Positions 50,304-59,345 of a stretch of 64,000 nt of DNA are shown piece after piece. How positions within the stretch are numbered: the first letter of the stretch is position 1; the number at the start of each line of letters is the position of its first letter. The stretch lies in the NCBI RefSeq assembly GCF_001375495.1, contig NZ_LN831058.1, positions 62,001 to 126,000 on the forward strand, in the 5' to 3' direction. The notes beneath the pieces were generated by a model. The model worked only from the letters and a program-made list of their open reading frames with translations. It ran no database searches and was not told the DNA's origin. This DNA is from Flaviflexus massiliensis. Its GTDB lineage: Bacteria > Actinomycetota > Actinomycetes > Actinomycetales > Actinomycetaceae. Position numbers and translations under genes: made by a program.

Positions 50304-51341
50304 TTAGTCCCGCTGCATCGAGTCCCTCACCTCGCCGACCAGCTCTTCCAGGATGTCCTCGAGGAATAGCACCCCGATTGACCTATCCTCCTCATCCCTC
50401 ACCTCGACAAGGTGAATTCCGTCACGTTTCATGATGGCAAGGGCGGATTCCACTTCGTTCTCGGCGGGGATCGTGGACATGGTGCGGATCTTGAAGGAGG
50501 GCAGGGGCCGATTCCTGTTGGGGCCCGCCGCCCCAATGACGTCCTTGAGGTGCAGGTAGCCGGCGAAGCGTCCACTTGTTTCTGCGACAACGAAACGTGA
50601 ATAGCCGGTCTGCGCGACGAGTTCCTCGATGTCGGCGGGCGTCACGTCAGTACTCACGGTCGTGACCTCGTCGCGAGGCACCATGACTTCCGCGACCGTC
50701 AGGTCCGAGAATTCAATGGCTCCGGACAGGAGCCCAATCTCATCATCGAGCACTCCTGCTCGCTGGGAGGTTTCGACGATTGAGGCAACCTCGTCAGCCG
50801 TGAACGCCGAGGCGACCTCGTCCTTCGGTTCGTATCCGAACAGCTTGACGATGTGGTTGGCGAGCCAGTTGAGGGCAACGACGATGGGCTTGAAAATGCG
50901 GGTGATGAGAACGAGCGGTGGGGCGAGGATGAGGGCGGAAGTTTCGGGAACCGTGACCGCCAGGTTCTTCGGCACCATCTCACCGATGACAACGTGGAGG
51001 TAGACCACGACAACGAGGGCGATGATGAAGGCAACGGTGTGCGATGCCGCGCTTGGGATACCCATCGCCGTGAAGGGACCCATGAGAGCGGACGCGATCG
51101 CAGGCTCAGCCACGGCACCGAGGGAGGTGGAGCAGAGGGTGACACCAAGCTGGCATGCGGCGAGCATGAGCGTAACGTTCTCGAGTGCCCACAAGACGAT
51201 CTTCGCTCGCTTTGACCCTTCGTCAGCAAGCGGTTCGATCCGCGAGCGCCGCGCCGACATGATCGCAAACTCCGCACCAACAAAGAATGCGTTGAGGGCC
51301 AGGAGAATGAGTCCAATAATGAGTGCGGTTGTCGTGCTCAT
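50304..51341 (-). CDS. CNNM/CorC-like membrane protein with CBS domains
   Basis: 345 residues. N-terminal CNNM (DUF21) domain with three to four membrane helices (residues about 1-175, NAFFVGAEFAIMSARRSRIE, IGEMVPKNLAV). A CBS pair follows (about 210-335, VMVPRDEVTTV and EDILEELVGEV). Family members act in magnesium or cobalt efflux or sensing. It lacks the C-terminal CorC/HlyC domain that its neighbour has. Overlaps the neighbour by four bases (ATGA). Confidence 0.88.
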   Translation of the reverse strand: MSTTTALIIGLILLALNAFFVGAEFAIMSARRSRIEPLADEGSKRAKIVLWALENVTLMLAACQLGVTLCSTSLGAVAEPAIASALMGPFTAMGIPSAASHTVAFIIALVVVVYLHVVIGEMVPKNLAVTVPETSALILAPPLVLITRIFKPIVVALNWLANHIVKLFGYEPKDEVASAFTADEVASIVETSQRAGVLDDEIGLLSGAIEFSDLTVAEVMVPRDEVTTVSTDVTPADIEELVAQTGYSRFVVAETSGRFAGYLHLKDVIGAAGPNRNRPLPSFKIRTMSTIPAENEVESALAIMKRDGIHLVEVRDEEDRSIGVLFLEDILEELVGEVRDSMQRD

Positions 51342-52645
51342 TCCTGCTCCTCCCCTGCCTTGGCACGGGCTCTGATCGAGGAGACTCTCCTGCCGTCAAG
51401 AGCTTCAACGGTGAGGACCACGTCCTCACCGATCACCTGGTCTCCGACCTCGGGTAGCCTGCCCAGTTCGGTCATAATGTATCCGGCCAACGTTTCGTAG
51501 GGCCCCTCATCCGGAACATTCAGTCCCGATTCGCGAGCGAGCTCATCCGGCCTCATGTCTCCCGGGATCACCCAGCCATTGGCGGAGAAGCGGGCCCGTA
51601 GCCTCCTCGGATCGTGCTCGTCAGCAACCTCACCAACGACTTCTTCAACGCAGTCTTCGAGAGTGACGATTCCGGAGGTGCCCCCGTACTCGTCGAGCAC
51701 GAGCGCCATCTGCCCCGTGTCGCGCAGTTGAACGATGAGGGGTGCGAGCGCCACCGTTTCGGGCACGCGTTCGATCGGTTTGAGAAGAGACGAGGATGTC
51801 ACCGGCACGTCTCCCCTGCGTTCATAGGGAATGGAGACGGCACTGCGGAGATTAACGAAGCCCCGCACATCATCCAGGTCATCTCCAACTACGGGGAAAC
51901 GGGAGTATCCCGTGGTGCGAGCAAGCGCAACAACGTCGGCGGCCGTTGCGGTCTGTTCAATCCACTTGACCCTGCCCCTGTCGGTCATCACATCGACCGC
52001 AGTCAGGCGACCAATGCCGATGGAGCGGGTGAGGAGCCGAGCGGTCGAGATATCGAGCGTGCCCATCTTCGCGCTCCTGCGCACGAGAGCAACGAGTTCC
52101 GTGGCGGAGCGAGCACCCGAGAGCTCCTCGGCGGGTTCGATACCGAACTTTCGAATAATCCAGTTCGCTGAGGAGTTGAGTCCGACAATGAGGGGGCGCA
52201 ACAGCCTCGTGAAGACACCCTGAATCGGGGCCACAACACCCGCGGTACTCAGGGGGTCCGACAGTGCGAAGTTCTTCGGCACCAGCTCGCCAAAGAGCAT
52301 TGAAAACAGGTTGATGACGATGAGGGAGATGACGACGGCGATGCCGGTGGCGGCCGCTTCCGCGGCCCCTGCCGATGCGATCGGTCCGGTCAGGAGGTTG
52401 GCGAGCGCCTGCTGGGAGGTGTAGCCGAGCAGGATCGTCGTGATCGTGATGCCCACCTGGGCGGAGGAAAGCTCGAGGGAAAGTCTTTTCAGTGCTTTCT
52501 GAGCGGATATCGCCCGCTGGTCACCGTCGGCCGCCTTGCGTTCGATCGTGCCCGGATCCAGGGCAACGAGGGAGAACTCGGCTGCCACAAAAACTGCCGT
52601 GCCGGCCGTGAGGACAACGCCGAAAATCAGGAGGAGGTAGTCCAT
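51338..52645 (-). CDS. CNNM/CorC-like membrane protein with CBS and CorC domains
   Basis: 435 residues. Same CNNM-CBS plan as the next gene (TAVFVAAEFSLVALDPG, FGELVPKNFAL, DVMTDRGRVKWIE, TLEDCVEEVVGEVADEHD) plus a C-terminal CorC/HlyC domain (about 345-425). The pair may work as a heteromer, as paired CNNM genes are common in actinobacteria (inference). First gene of the pair, divergent from kgd. Confidence 0.88.
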   Translation of the reverse strand: MDYLLLIFGVVLTAGTAVFVAAEFSLVALDPGTIERKAADGDQRAISAQKALKRLSLELSSAQVGITITTILLGYTSQQALANLLTGPIASAGAAEAAATGIAVVISLIVINLFSMLFGELVPKNFALSDPLSTAGVVAPIQGVFTRLLRPLIVGLNSSANWIIRKFGIEPAEELSGARSATELVALVRRSAKMGTLDISTARLLTRSIGIGRLTAVDVMTDRGRVKWIEQTATAADVVALARTTGYSRFPVVGDDLDDVRGFVNLRSAVSIPYERRGDVPVTSSSLLKPIERVPETVALAPLIVQLRDTGQMALVLDEYGGTSGIVTLEDCVEEVVGEVADEHDPRRLRARFSANGWVIPGDMRPDELARESGLNVPDEGPYETLAGYIMTELGRLPEVGDQVIGEDVVLTVEALDGRRVSSIRARAKAGEEQE

Positions 52646-52948
52646 AGTGATTTGATGCTACCTTCTTCTTGACTGACCACTGCGTTAATGCGCCAAGACA
52701 CCGCTAACCTCACGTCGTGCTCATCCCTGGAACGGTCTCAAAACGGTTTCGGAAGGAGGGCAGAAAAAGGGCGATACGAGGACCTGATAAGACGCAATCG
52801 TGACCGTTACTTGACGCATGTCCCAATTTTGATTTCAAAGACGAATTTTTGAGACGGAAATACGTGCCCGATGAGATCTCTGTCATGAGTGTCACCTAAA
52901 CTGGGCATGTTCCGCATTTCATACACCTCGAAAGTAGGGCGACCAAAA
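52646..52948. other. 303-base divergent region before kgd
   Basis: No gene is supported. It holds the promoters of the CNNM pair (minus) and kgd (plus). AGGG at 52936-52939 is the likely ribosome-binding site of kgd at GTG 52949. Confidence 0.5.
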
Positions 52949-55900
52949 GTGTCCGACAACAATGTACGACCGGACGAGGATTTCGGTGCGAATCAATGGT
53001 TCATCGACGAACTGTACTCCGAATATCTCCAGGATCGTGGAGCCGTGCAGCCGCAGTGGCGCGAGCTGTTCCGGCGCTGGGAAAGAGAAGGCCGCCAAGC
53101 GACCGTGGAAGCTCCCCAGAAATCTGCCGCACCTGCCAGCGATTCCGCTCGCAAGGCACAGCAGAAGCCTGATAGCAGACAGTCAGCGAGTGACCAGATT
53201 CAGGTGAGGTCAGACCTGCCTCCCGCCCCCACCGTGGTCGCGGTTCCCGCCACCACCCCCTATGCCGAACAGTACGATCTCGCACCAGCCCACGAAGAGG
53301 ACAGTGCCGACCAGACCACGAAGCTGCGTGGCGCGGCTGGACGCACCGTAACCAACATGGAGTCCTCACTGACGATCCCGGTGGCCACCTCCGTGCGTGC
53401 CGTTCCCGCCAAGGTCCTCTTTGAGAACCGTGCGGTCATCAACTCTCATCTCAAGCGCAGCCGCGGCGGCAAGGTTTCCTTCACCCACCTCATCGGCTAC
53501 GCCATGGTCGAGGCCCTCGTTGAGGTCCCGGACATGAACAGGTCCTATTCGCAGACGGACGATGGCAAGCCTGCCGTTTACGAGCCCGCGCACGTAAACT
53601 TTGGTCTCGCCATTGACCTGCCCAAGCCGGACGGCACCCGCAACCTCGTCGTGCCCTCGGTCAAGGCCGCAGAAAGCATGGACTTTGTGCAGTTCTGGAG
53701 CGCCTACGAGGAGCTCGTCAACAAGGCGCGCCAAAACAAGCTCTCCGTTGATGACTTCCAGGGCACAACCGCAACCCTTACCAACCCGGGTGGTATCGGC
53801 ACAGTGCACTCCATCCCGAGGCTCATGAACGGCCAGGGCACAATCGTGGGCGTTGGCGCCATGAACTTCCCTGCCGAGTTCGCCGGTTCCTCGGACAAGG
53901 TTCTCGCACGCCTCGGCATATCCCGCGTTGTCACCCTGACCTCCACCTACGATCACCGGATCATCCAGGGCGCCGCCTCGGGTGAATTCTTGCGGGCCAT
54001 GGAAGAGAAGCTGACCGGCCGTGACGGTTTCTACGATCGTGTCTTCACCGCCCTCCACGTCCCCTACGAGCCGGTGCGTTGGCAGAAGGACATCGAGTAC
54101 GACGCGAAGCGTGAATTGGGCAAGCCCGCCCGCATCGCTGAACTCATCCACGCCTACCGGTCCCGCGGGCACCTGATCGCGGACACGGATCCGCTCGCGT
54201 TCCGCAACCGCCGCCACCCCGACCTTGACATCAACCGCTACGGGCTCACCCTGTGGGATCTGGACCGCTCCTTTCCCACGGGTGGTTTCGCCGGCACCTC
54301 GCACCTGCTGCTGCGCGAGATCATCGAACAGTTGCGCGAATCGTACTGCCGCAACATCGGCATCGAATACATGCACATTCAGGACCCGGCCCAACGCGAA
54401 TGGTTCCAGGCCCGCCTCGAACGCCCCCACATTGAGCTCACCGCCGAGGATCGCCTCCAGATTCTGCGCAAGCTCAACGAGGCCGAAGCATTCGAAACCT
54501 TCCTCCAAACCAAGTACGTGGGTCAGAAGCGCTTCTCCCTCGAGGGCGGCGAATCCCTCATCCCGCTTCTCGATGCGATCCTCGACTCGGCAGCTGATTC
54601 TGGGCTGGAAGAGGTTGCGATCGCCATGGCCCACCGCGGCCGCCTCAACGTGCTGACCAACATTGCCGGCAAGTCCTACCGTCAGGTCTTCACCGAGTTT
54701 GACGGCACGCAGGATCCGCGCTCCGTTCAGGGCACGGGCGACGTCAAGTATCACCTCGGAACAGAAGGGACGTACACGGCACGTTCGGGTTCGACCACCG
54801 AGGTCTACCTCGCCGCTAACCCCTCCCACCTCGAAGCTGCCGACGGCGTCCTGGAAGGCGTTGTGCGCGCCAAGCAGGACCGCATCGACCTCGGGGAGGA
54901 AGGCTTCTCTGTCCTGCCCGTCCTCATCCACGGCGACGCTGCGTTCTCCGGCCAGGGTGTGGTGACCGAAACGTTGAACTTGAGCCAGTTGCGCGGCTAC
55001 CGCACGGGCGGCACGGTCCACATCATCGTCAACAACCAGATTGGGTTCACCACCTCCCCCGCCTCGGGCCGGTCCTCCTACTACCCGACCGATATCGCGA
55101 AGGGTCTTCAGCTCCCGATCTTCCACGTCAACGGTGACGATCCCGAGTCCGTGACCGAGGTTGCTCGCCTCGCATTCGAGTACCGGGAGACCTTCCACAA
55201 GGACGTCATCATCGACATGGTCTGCTACCGCAAACGCGGACACAACGAGGGTGACGACCCGTCGATGACCCAGCCCGTCATGTACGGCCTCATCGAATCG
55301 AAGCAGACCCCACGTCAGCTCTACACCGAATCCCTGCTCGGCCGCGGTGCCCTGACCGATGCTCAGGTTGAGGAGCTCGAAACGGACTTCCACAACATCC
55401 TGTCCGCAGCCTTCGACGAGGTACGCGAATCGGAGAAGGAAACCGGTTACGGCTTCCCCCACGTCGCCACCCCGGACACCGTTGCCGGCCTGGAACTGCC
55501 CGCAGCCCAGCAGGAAGATGCTGGCACGATCGTGGGCTGGACCTCGTCCACCACACCCGACGTCATCGCCCGCATCGGCGAAGCACACGTCCGCGCCCCC
55601 GAGGGCTTTACTCTGCACCCGAAGATCGCTCAGCTCTTCGAACGCAGGAACAAGATGGCGGTCGAGGGGAACATCGACTGGGGCTTTGCCGAACTTATTG
55701 CGTTCGGCTCCCTCCTCATCGAACAGACTCCGGTCCGCATGTCCGGCCAGGACTCGCGCCGCGGCACCTTCGTCCAGCGCCACGCCACCGCTCACGACCT
55801 GGATACGGGTGCCGAGTGGGTGCCGCTGCGCCACCTGACGGAAGACCAGGCCAAGCTCTGGCTGTACGACTCGTCCCTGTCCGAATACGCCGTCCTCGGC

Positions 55901-56692
55901 TTCGAATACGGTTACTCGGTGGAGCGTCCCGATGCTCTCGTCCTGTGGGAAGCACAGTTCGGTGACTTCGCGAACGGTGCGCAGATCATCATCGACGAGT
56001 TCATTAGCTCCGCTGAACAGAAGTGGAACCAGAATTCCTCCCTCGTCATGCTCCTCCCCCACGGCTACGAAGGGCAGGGACCCGACCACTCGTCGGCCCG
56101 CATCGAGCGCTTCCTGCAGCTGTGCGCGGAAGAGAACATGATTGTCATCCAACCGTCAACGCCGGCCAACTACTTCCATGCGCTCCGCACCCAGGCGTAC
56201 GCACGCCCCCGCAAGCCCCTCATCGTTGCCACCCCGAAGCAGCTTCTGCGTCGCAAGGCAGCACAGTCCGCAATCGAGGACTTCACCTCGGGTGGCTTCA
56301 AGCAGGTCATTGGCGAAACAAACCTCAACCTGGATCCCGCAGGTGTCGACCGCGTGCTCCTCTGCTCCGGTCGCGTCTACTACGACCTGGTGGATGCTCG
56401 CGAGAAGCGTGGCGACACGAAGACCGCAATCATTCGTCTAGAACAGCTCTACCCGGAGCCGACCGAGCAGGTGAAGGAAGCCCTTGCTGCCTACGGCAAT
56501 GCTGAGCTCATCTGGGTTCAGGACGAGCCCGCGAACCAGGGCGCATGGCCGTTCCTGGCACTTAACGTGTTCCCCGAGATCGGGCAGGTGCGTCGCGTCT
56601 CCCGTTCGGCCGCAGCCTCCCCCGCAACCGGTCTCTCCACGCGCCACGTTGCAGAAGCGAAGGACCTCATGGATAGGGCCTTCGAACGCTAA
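52949..56692 (+). CDS. kgd: Multifunctional 2-oxoglutarate decarboxylase/dehydrogenase KGD
   Basis: 1247 residues from GTG 52949; the upstream ATG at 52889 adds a non-homologous leader. A short N-terminal E1 segment (GANQWFIDELYSEYLQD), a linker, an E2-type acyltransferase domain (about 130-360; TYDHRIIQGA, His about 336), then thiamine-dependent E1 with GDAAFSGQG (Asp about 663) and NNQIGF (Asn about 695-696), and the transketolase C-terminal part. No lipoyl domain is present. This is the actinobacterial E1-E2 fusion that decarboxylates 2-oxoglutarate and works with shared E2/E3 partners. A hairpin terminator follows. Confidence 0.95.
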   Translation: MSDNNVRPDEDFGANQWFIDELYSEYLQDRGAVQPQWRELFRRWEREGRQATVEAPQKSAAPASDSARKAQQKPDSRQSASDQIQVRSDLPPAPTVVAVPATTPYAEQYDLAPAHEEDSADQTTKLRGAAGRTVTNMESSLTIPVATSVRAVPAKVLFENRAVINSHLKRSRGGKVSFTHLIGYAMVEALVEVPDMNRSYSQTDDGKPAVYEPAHVNFGLAIDLPKPDGTRNLVVPSVKAAESMDFVQFWSAYEELVNKARQNKLSVDDFQGTTATLTNPGGIGTVHSIPRLMNGQGTIVGVGAMNFPAEFAGSSDKVLARLGISRVVTLTSTYDHRIIQGAASGEFLRAMEEKLTGRDGFYDRVFTALHVPYEPVRWQKDIEYDAKRELGKPARIAELIHAYRSRGHLIADTDPLAFRNRRHPDLDINRYGLTLWDLDRSFPTGGFAGTSHLLLREIIEQLRESYCRNIGIEYMHIQDPAQREWFQARLERPHIELTAEDRLQILRKLNEAEAFETFLQTKYVGQKRFSLEGGESLIPLLDAILDSAADSGLEEVAIAMAHRGRLNVLTNIAGKSYRQVFTEFDGTQDPRSVQGTGDVKYHLGTEGTYTARSGSTTEVYLAANPSHLEAADGVLEGVVRAKQDRIDLGEEGFSVLPVLIHGDAAFSGQGVVTETLNLSQLRGYRTGGTVHIIVNNQIGFTTSPASGRSSYYPTDIAKGLQLPIFHVNGDDPESVTEVARLAFEYRETFHKDVIIDMVCYRKRGHNEGDDPSMTQPVMYGLIESKQTPRQLYTESLLGRGALTDAQVEELETDFHNILSAAFDEVRESEKETGYGFPHVATPDTVAGLELPAAQQEDAGTIVGWTSSTTPDVIARIGEAHVRAPEGFTLHPKIAQLFERRNKMAVEGNIDWGFAELIAFGSLLIEQTPVRMSGQDSRRGTFVQRHATAHDLDTGAEWVPLRHLTEDQAKLWLYDSSLSEYAVLGFEYGYSVERPDALVLWEAQFGDFANGAQIIIDEFISSAEQKWNQNSSLVMLLPHGYEGQGPDHSSARIERFLQLCAEENMIVIQPSTPANYFHALRTQAYARPRKPLIVATPKQLLRRKAAQSAIEDFTSGGFKQVIGETNLNLDPAGVDRVLLCSGRVYYDLVDAREKRGDTKTAIIRLEQLYPEPTEQVKEALAAYGNAELIWVQDEPANQGAWPFLALNVFPEIGQVRRVSRSAAASPATGLSTRHVAEAKDLMDRAFER

Positions 56693-56742
56693 ACAACACC
56701 CGTCCCATCAGCACGCTGGTTCGACAACAATCGTGTTGACAC

Positions 56743-56772
56743 ACCGCCGGCGGCCCACGGGCCGTCGGCGGT
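56743..56772 (+). terminator. GC-rich hairpin after kgd
   Basis: Arms ACCGCCGGCGGCCC (56743-56756) and GGGCCGTCGGCGGT (56759-56772), one G-T pair, tiny loop, followed by TCCTTA. It lies 50 bases after the kgd stop and just before the SGNH-like gene. Confidence 0.6.
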
Positions 56773-56794
56773 TCCTTATGAGAGACTTGGAAAG

Positions 56795-57385
56795 GTGAGT
56801 ACTGAGGAATTACGGATCATGGTCGTAGGCGACGAGCTTGTCGCCGGTCGCGGGGATGCTCGCGCGATGGGATGGACGGGGCGCGTGCTCGCACGCACAG
56901 ATTCCCCCATTCCCCTCACCGCCATGGTCCTTCCCGTTCCCGGTGAAAACTCCAAGCAACTGTCGGAGCGGTGGGAGTCCGAAGTGATGGCCCGCTACTC
57001 CCCCGAGGCCGATAACCGGCTCGTTATTGGGACGGGGTCACACGATCTTGACCACGGCATCTCCCTCATCAGAGCCCGCCTCAACCTCGCCAACGTCCTT
57101 GACCAGGCGACCCGGCAGCACATGAAGTCATTCATTGTTGGCCCCCCGCCCCGGGCGGATGTGCCTGCCAAGGCATTGAGCGAACTATCAAATGCTTACC
57201 GTGATGTGGCGGAGCGTCGCGGTGTCCCCTACGTCGACACCTACCACCCACTCGCCTCACACGACCAGTGGCAGACTGACATGGCTCAGCCTGGCGCCTA
57301 CACACCCCAGCAGGCAGGCTACGGTCTCCTCGCGTGGCTGGTGCTCCACAACGGATGGCACCACTGGCTGGGAATCAACGCTTAG
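56795..57385 (+). CDS. SGNH/GDSL-fold protein lacking catalytic residues
   Basis: 196 residues from GTG 56795. The N-terminus VVGDELVAGRGDARAMGWTGRV follows the GDSL-hydrolase block I, but the nucleophile serine position holds Glu (GDEL). The block III region reads VIGTGSHDL. The final DxxH block reads YTPQQAGYG, without the catalytic Asp and His. The fold is likely SGNH, but the usual esterase chemistry is not supported. No signal peptide. It may bind a ligand or act as a scaffold (inference). Gene end is marked by a strong hairpin at 57440. Confidence 0.7.
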   Translation: MSTEELRIMVVGDELVAGRGDARAMGWTGRVLARTDSPIPLTAMVLPVPGENSKQLSERWESEVMARYSPEADNRLVIGTGSHDLDHGISLIRARLNLANVLDQATRQHMKSFIVGPPPRADVPAKALSELSNAYRDVAERRGVPYVDTYHPLASHDQWQTDMAQPGAYTPQQAGYGLLAWLVLHNGWHHWLGINA

Positions 57386-57439
57386 CTAGCCCCGCACGAT
57401 GAGCTTACGATGCTCCGTGCGGTCCAGTCATAGACATTT

Positions 57440-57484
57440 AACGGTGAGGTCCGCCCCTGAATTACGAGGGCGGACCTCACCGTT
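57440..57484 (+). terminator. 17-base-pair hairpin terminator
   Basis: Arms AACGGTGAGGTCCGCCC (57440-57456) and GGGCGGACCTCACCGTT (57468-57484), 11-base loop, followed by TTAG. A second, imperfect inverted repeat CCGCAC/GTGCGG lies just before it (57394-57422 region). It separates the SGNH gene from the convergent TorD-like gene. Confidence 0.75.
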
Positions 57485-57612
57485 TTAGATCGTGGTGTTG
57501 TGCTCTCGGTTTCGTCGTGACCATTTCTTCATGATCCCGATTGATGTCTTATTTTCAGGACTCAATCTCGAAAAACCCGCGCTACTTACGAGGAAAGCAT
57601 TTCCTCAGGAGG

Positions 57613-58170
57613 TTAGTTTGACAGCGATGACTGGTGTCCCGTCTCGGTTGCGAGGAAGACGAGGAAGATTCGGGACAGGGTGCGCCACACGTGGGACTTG
57701 GCCTGTTCGATGTTCTCGTTCAGGAGCTTGACCAGAGACATCTCCAGTCCGCCTTCGAGATGGAGGAACTCTTCCTTACGGATCTCGCGACCACCCTCAA
57801 CATCACCCGCGGCCCAGGCTGCCGACTCCTTGCGGCACAGATCCCGCATCGTCACCAGGCTGTCGTAGTGCGGCTTGTCGCCCAGCAGAGTGTCATGGTC
57901 GGCGAGGAACGCGTCGCGATCATCTTCGAACGTGCGCCTGCGTGCGCCACGCGAATAGACATCGAGGCTCATGAGGGGTCCGTGGGCGAGTGATTCTTGC
58001 CCGATCTCCTGGAAGTGTTCCCTCATGAATTCACCAAATTCGCCCTCGCGGACGGACTTGATGAACGCTTCATCGCCGTCCCACAGTTCCATCATGAGCC
58101 CCCAGCAGAGGCCGCGTTGCTGGGCAATACGAGAAATTCGGCCAGCGAAATCAGGAACACTTGTCGACAA
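57613..58170 (-). CDS. Helical protein, tentative TorD/NarJ-like chaperone
   Basis: 185 residues from TTG 58170, chosen because AAGGAGA lies at the right distance upstream; the longer frame to 58260 has a non-conserved leader. All-helical and charged. The order of elements (FIKSVREGEFGEFM early, a middle segment with DVYSRG, a C-terminal KEEFLHLEGGLEMSL ... FLVFLATE) recalls TorD/NarJ chaperones that insert molybdenum cofactor into oxidoreductases. This is a weak resemblance and no molybdoenzyme is nearby. I cannot name it with confidence. Confidence 0.5.
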   Translation of the reverse strand: MSTSVPDFAGRISRIAQQRGLCWGLMMELWDGDEAFIKSVREGEFGEFMREHFQEIGQESLAHGPLMSLDVYSRGARRRTFEDDRDAFLADHDTLLGDKPHYDSLVTMRDLCRKESAAWAAGDVEGGREIRKEEFLHLEGGLEMSLVKLLNENIEQAKSHVWRTLSRIFLVFLATETGHQSSLSN

Positions 58171-58266
58171 TGTCTCTCCTTGAGAAGACCAAAGGGGTGG
58201 AAAACTGAGGGCCGGATAAGAGCATGGCCGCACCCAAAAGAGGGGACGGCCATGCCACATCCGATG

Positions 58267-58341
58267 CTATGCGTTGGGACGCTTACCGTGATTGGCTGCG
58301 TTCTTCCTACGCGACTTGCGCTTGCGACCACGACGGGACAT
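58267..58341 (-). CDS. Small ribosomal protein bL37-like (24 residues)
   Basis: A tiny gene easily missed. ATG 58341 follows GAGGAGGAACC, and the stop TAG is at 58267-58269. The product is 24 residues, nearly all Arg, Lys and Asn, with the ending ANHGKRPNA. This matches the actinobacterial 50S protein bL37 described in mycobacterial ribosomes. It follows rsrA by about 70 bases, a common actinobacterial neighbourhood. The strong ribosome-binding site and sequence type make it a confident gene. Confidence 0.85.
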   Translation of the reverse strand: MSRRGRKRKSRRKNAANHGKRPNA

Positions 58342-58410
58342 GGTTCCTCCTCAGTTAAACAACACCTGACATGATACCATGCCGGGCCCAATGGGTTTAT
58401 TTGCGAAAGC

Positions 58411-58686
58411 CTAATGACGCGTGAGATCGGTGACGACCTTGGCACGCAACGAGTCGGGTGCGGACTCGGCGCACGACCGGCGAATCACTTCCCTCATGTG
58501 CTTCTCTGCCTCGGCAGCTTCGGTGCAGGTGGGGCAGTTTTCTGCATGTGCGCGGAGACGACCCTCCTGCTCCTCGGTCATTTCCCGATCAAGCAGTTCA
58601 AATAGGTGGTCTCTTACTTCTTCGCAGGTGCATTCTTCTTGCACGCTGGTGCCGAGCTCACGCGCGACATCGTTGATGTTCTTCAT
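58411..58686 (-). CDS. rsrA: Mycothiol-type anti-sigma factor RsrA
   Basis: 91 residues, zinc-associated anti-sigma (ZAS) protein. The redox zinc motif HAENCPTC supplies His47, Cys51 and Cys54. Cys19, Cys21 and Cys72 are also present and may join the disulfide switch. Under thiol oxidation it should release SigR, encoded just upstream and overlapping by four bases (ATGA). It regulates the thiol-oxidative stress response. Confidence 0.92.
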   Translation of the reverse strand: MKNINDVARELGTSVQEECTCEEVRDHLFELLDREMTEEQEGRLRAHAENCPTCTEAAEAEKHMREVIRRSCAESAPDSLRAKVVTDLTRH

Positions 58687-59300
58687 ACCTTCGCCTCCGT
58701 GGCATATCCTCGTTCGGCAGCGTACTGGGCAAGGAGTTCCCGAAGCTGGGACCTGCCCCTGTGGAGTCGTGACATCACCGTACCGAGGGGGATCTCGAGG
58801 ATCGACGCGATTTCCTTGTACGCGAATCCTTCAACATCAGCCAGGTATACGGCGAGGCGACGATCTTCGGGGAGGGCCGCGAGCGCTTCCTTGATTTCTT
58901 CATCGGGGAGCGCACTCATTGCTTCGGCTTCTGCGGATCGCATTCCGCGTGCCTCGTGTGTTGAGGCTTCCAGCATCTGCCAGTCTTCCAGCTCACCGGC
59001 GTCGTATTTTTGCGGTTCTCGCTGCTTCTTACGGTAGGACGAGATAAAGGTGTTGTTGAGGATCCGGTACATCCAGGCGCGAAGGTTTGTTCCTTCCTTA
59101 AATTGGTGGAAGGAACTGTATGCTTTCGCGTACGTTTCCTGCACCAGGTCCTCGGCATCGGCCGGGTTCCTGGTGAGGCGCATGGCAGCACCGTAGAGCT
59201 GATCGAGGAACGGCATCGCGTCCTGTTCGAAACGGACGCGACGTTCCTCATCGGTTTCGTCTTCCGGTGCCCGGTGAATTTCCTCTGTCATCTTTCCCAT
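58683..59300 (-). CDS. sigR: ECF sigma factor SigR/SigH
   Basis: 205 residues. Region 2 ([25 protein letters not shown] and [14 protein letters not shown]) and region 4 ([23 protein letters not shown]) are complete. Paired with RsrA it forms the actinobacterial thiol-stress switch. ATG 59300 is taken as start; ATG 59291 is an alternative, and neither has a strong ribosome-binding site. A GGAAT-type SigR promoter was not found in the short upstream gap, so autoregulation is not supported here. Confidence 0.93.
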   Translation of the reverse strand: MGKMTEEIHRAPEDETDEERRVRFEQDAMPFLDQLYGAAMRLTRNPADAEDLVQETYAKAYSSFHQFKEGTNLRAWMYRILNNTFISSYRKKQREPQKYDAGELEDWQMLEASTHEARGMRSAEAEAMSALPDEEIKEALAALPEDRRLAVYLADVEGFAYKEIASILEIPLGTVMSRLHRGRSQLRELLAQYAAERGYATEAKV

Positions 59301-59345
59301 ACTACCGTTGTTGGTCTCATGGCTGGGAACGAGCGACCCAAGCCT

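Noticed and set aside
53366-56152. 928-codon open frame on minus opposite kgd
   Set aside because: Antisense shadow of a high-GC gene. The kgd frame has full-length family homology; the antisense product has no recognisable motif.
59301-59345. SigR-dependent promoter before sigR
   Set aside because: No GGAAT-N17/18-GTT pattern was found in the short gap on the minus strand.
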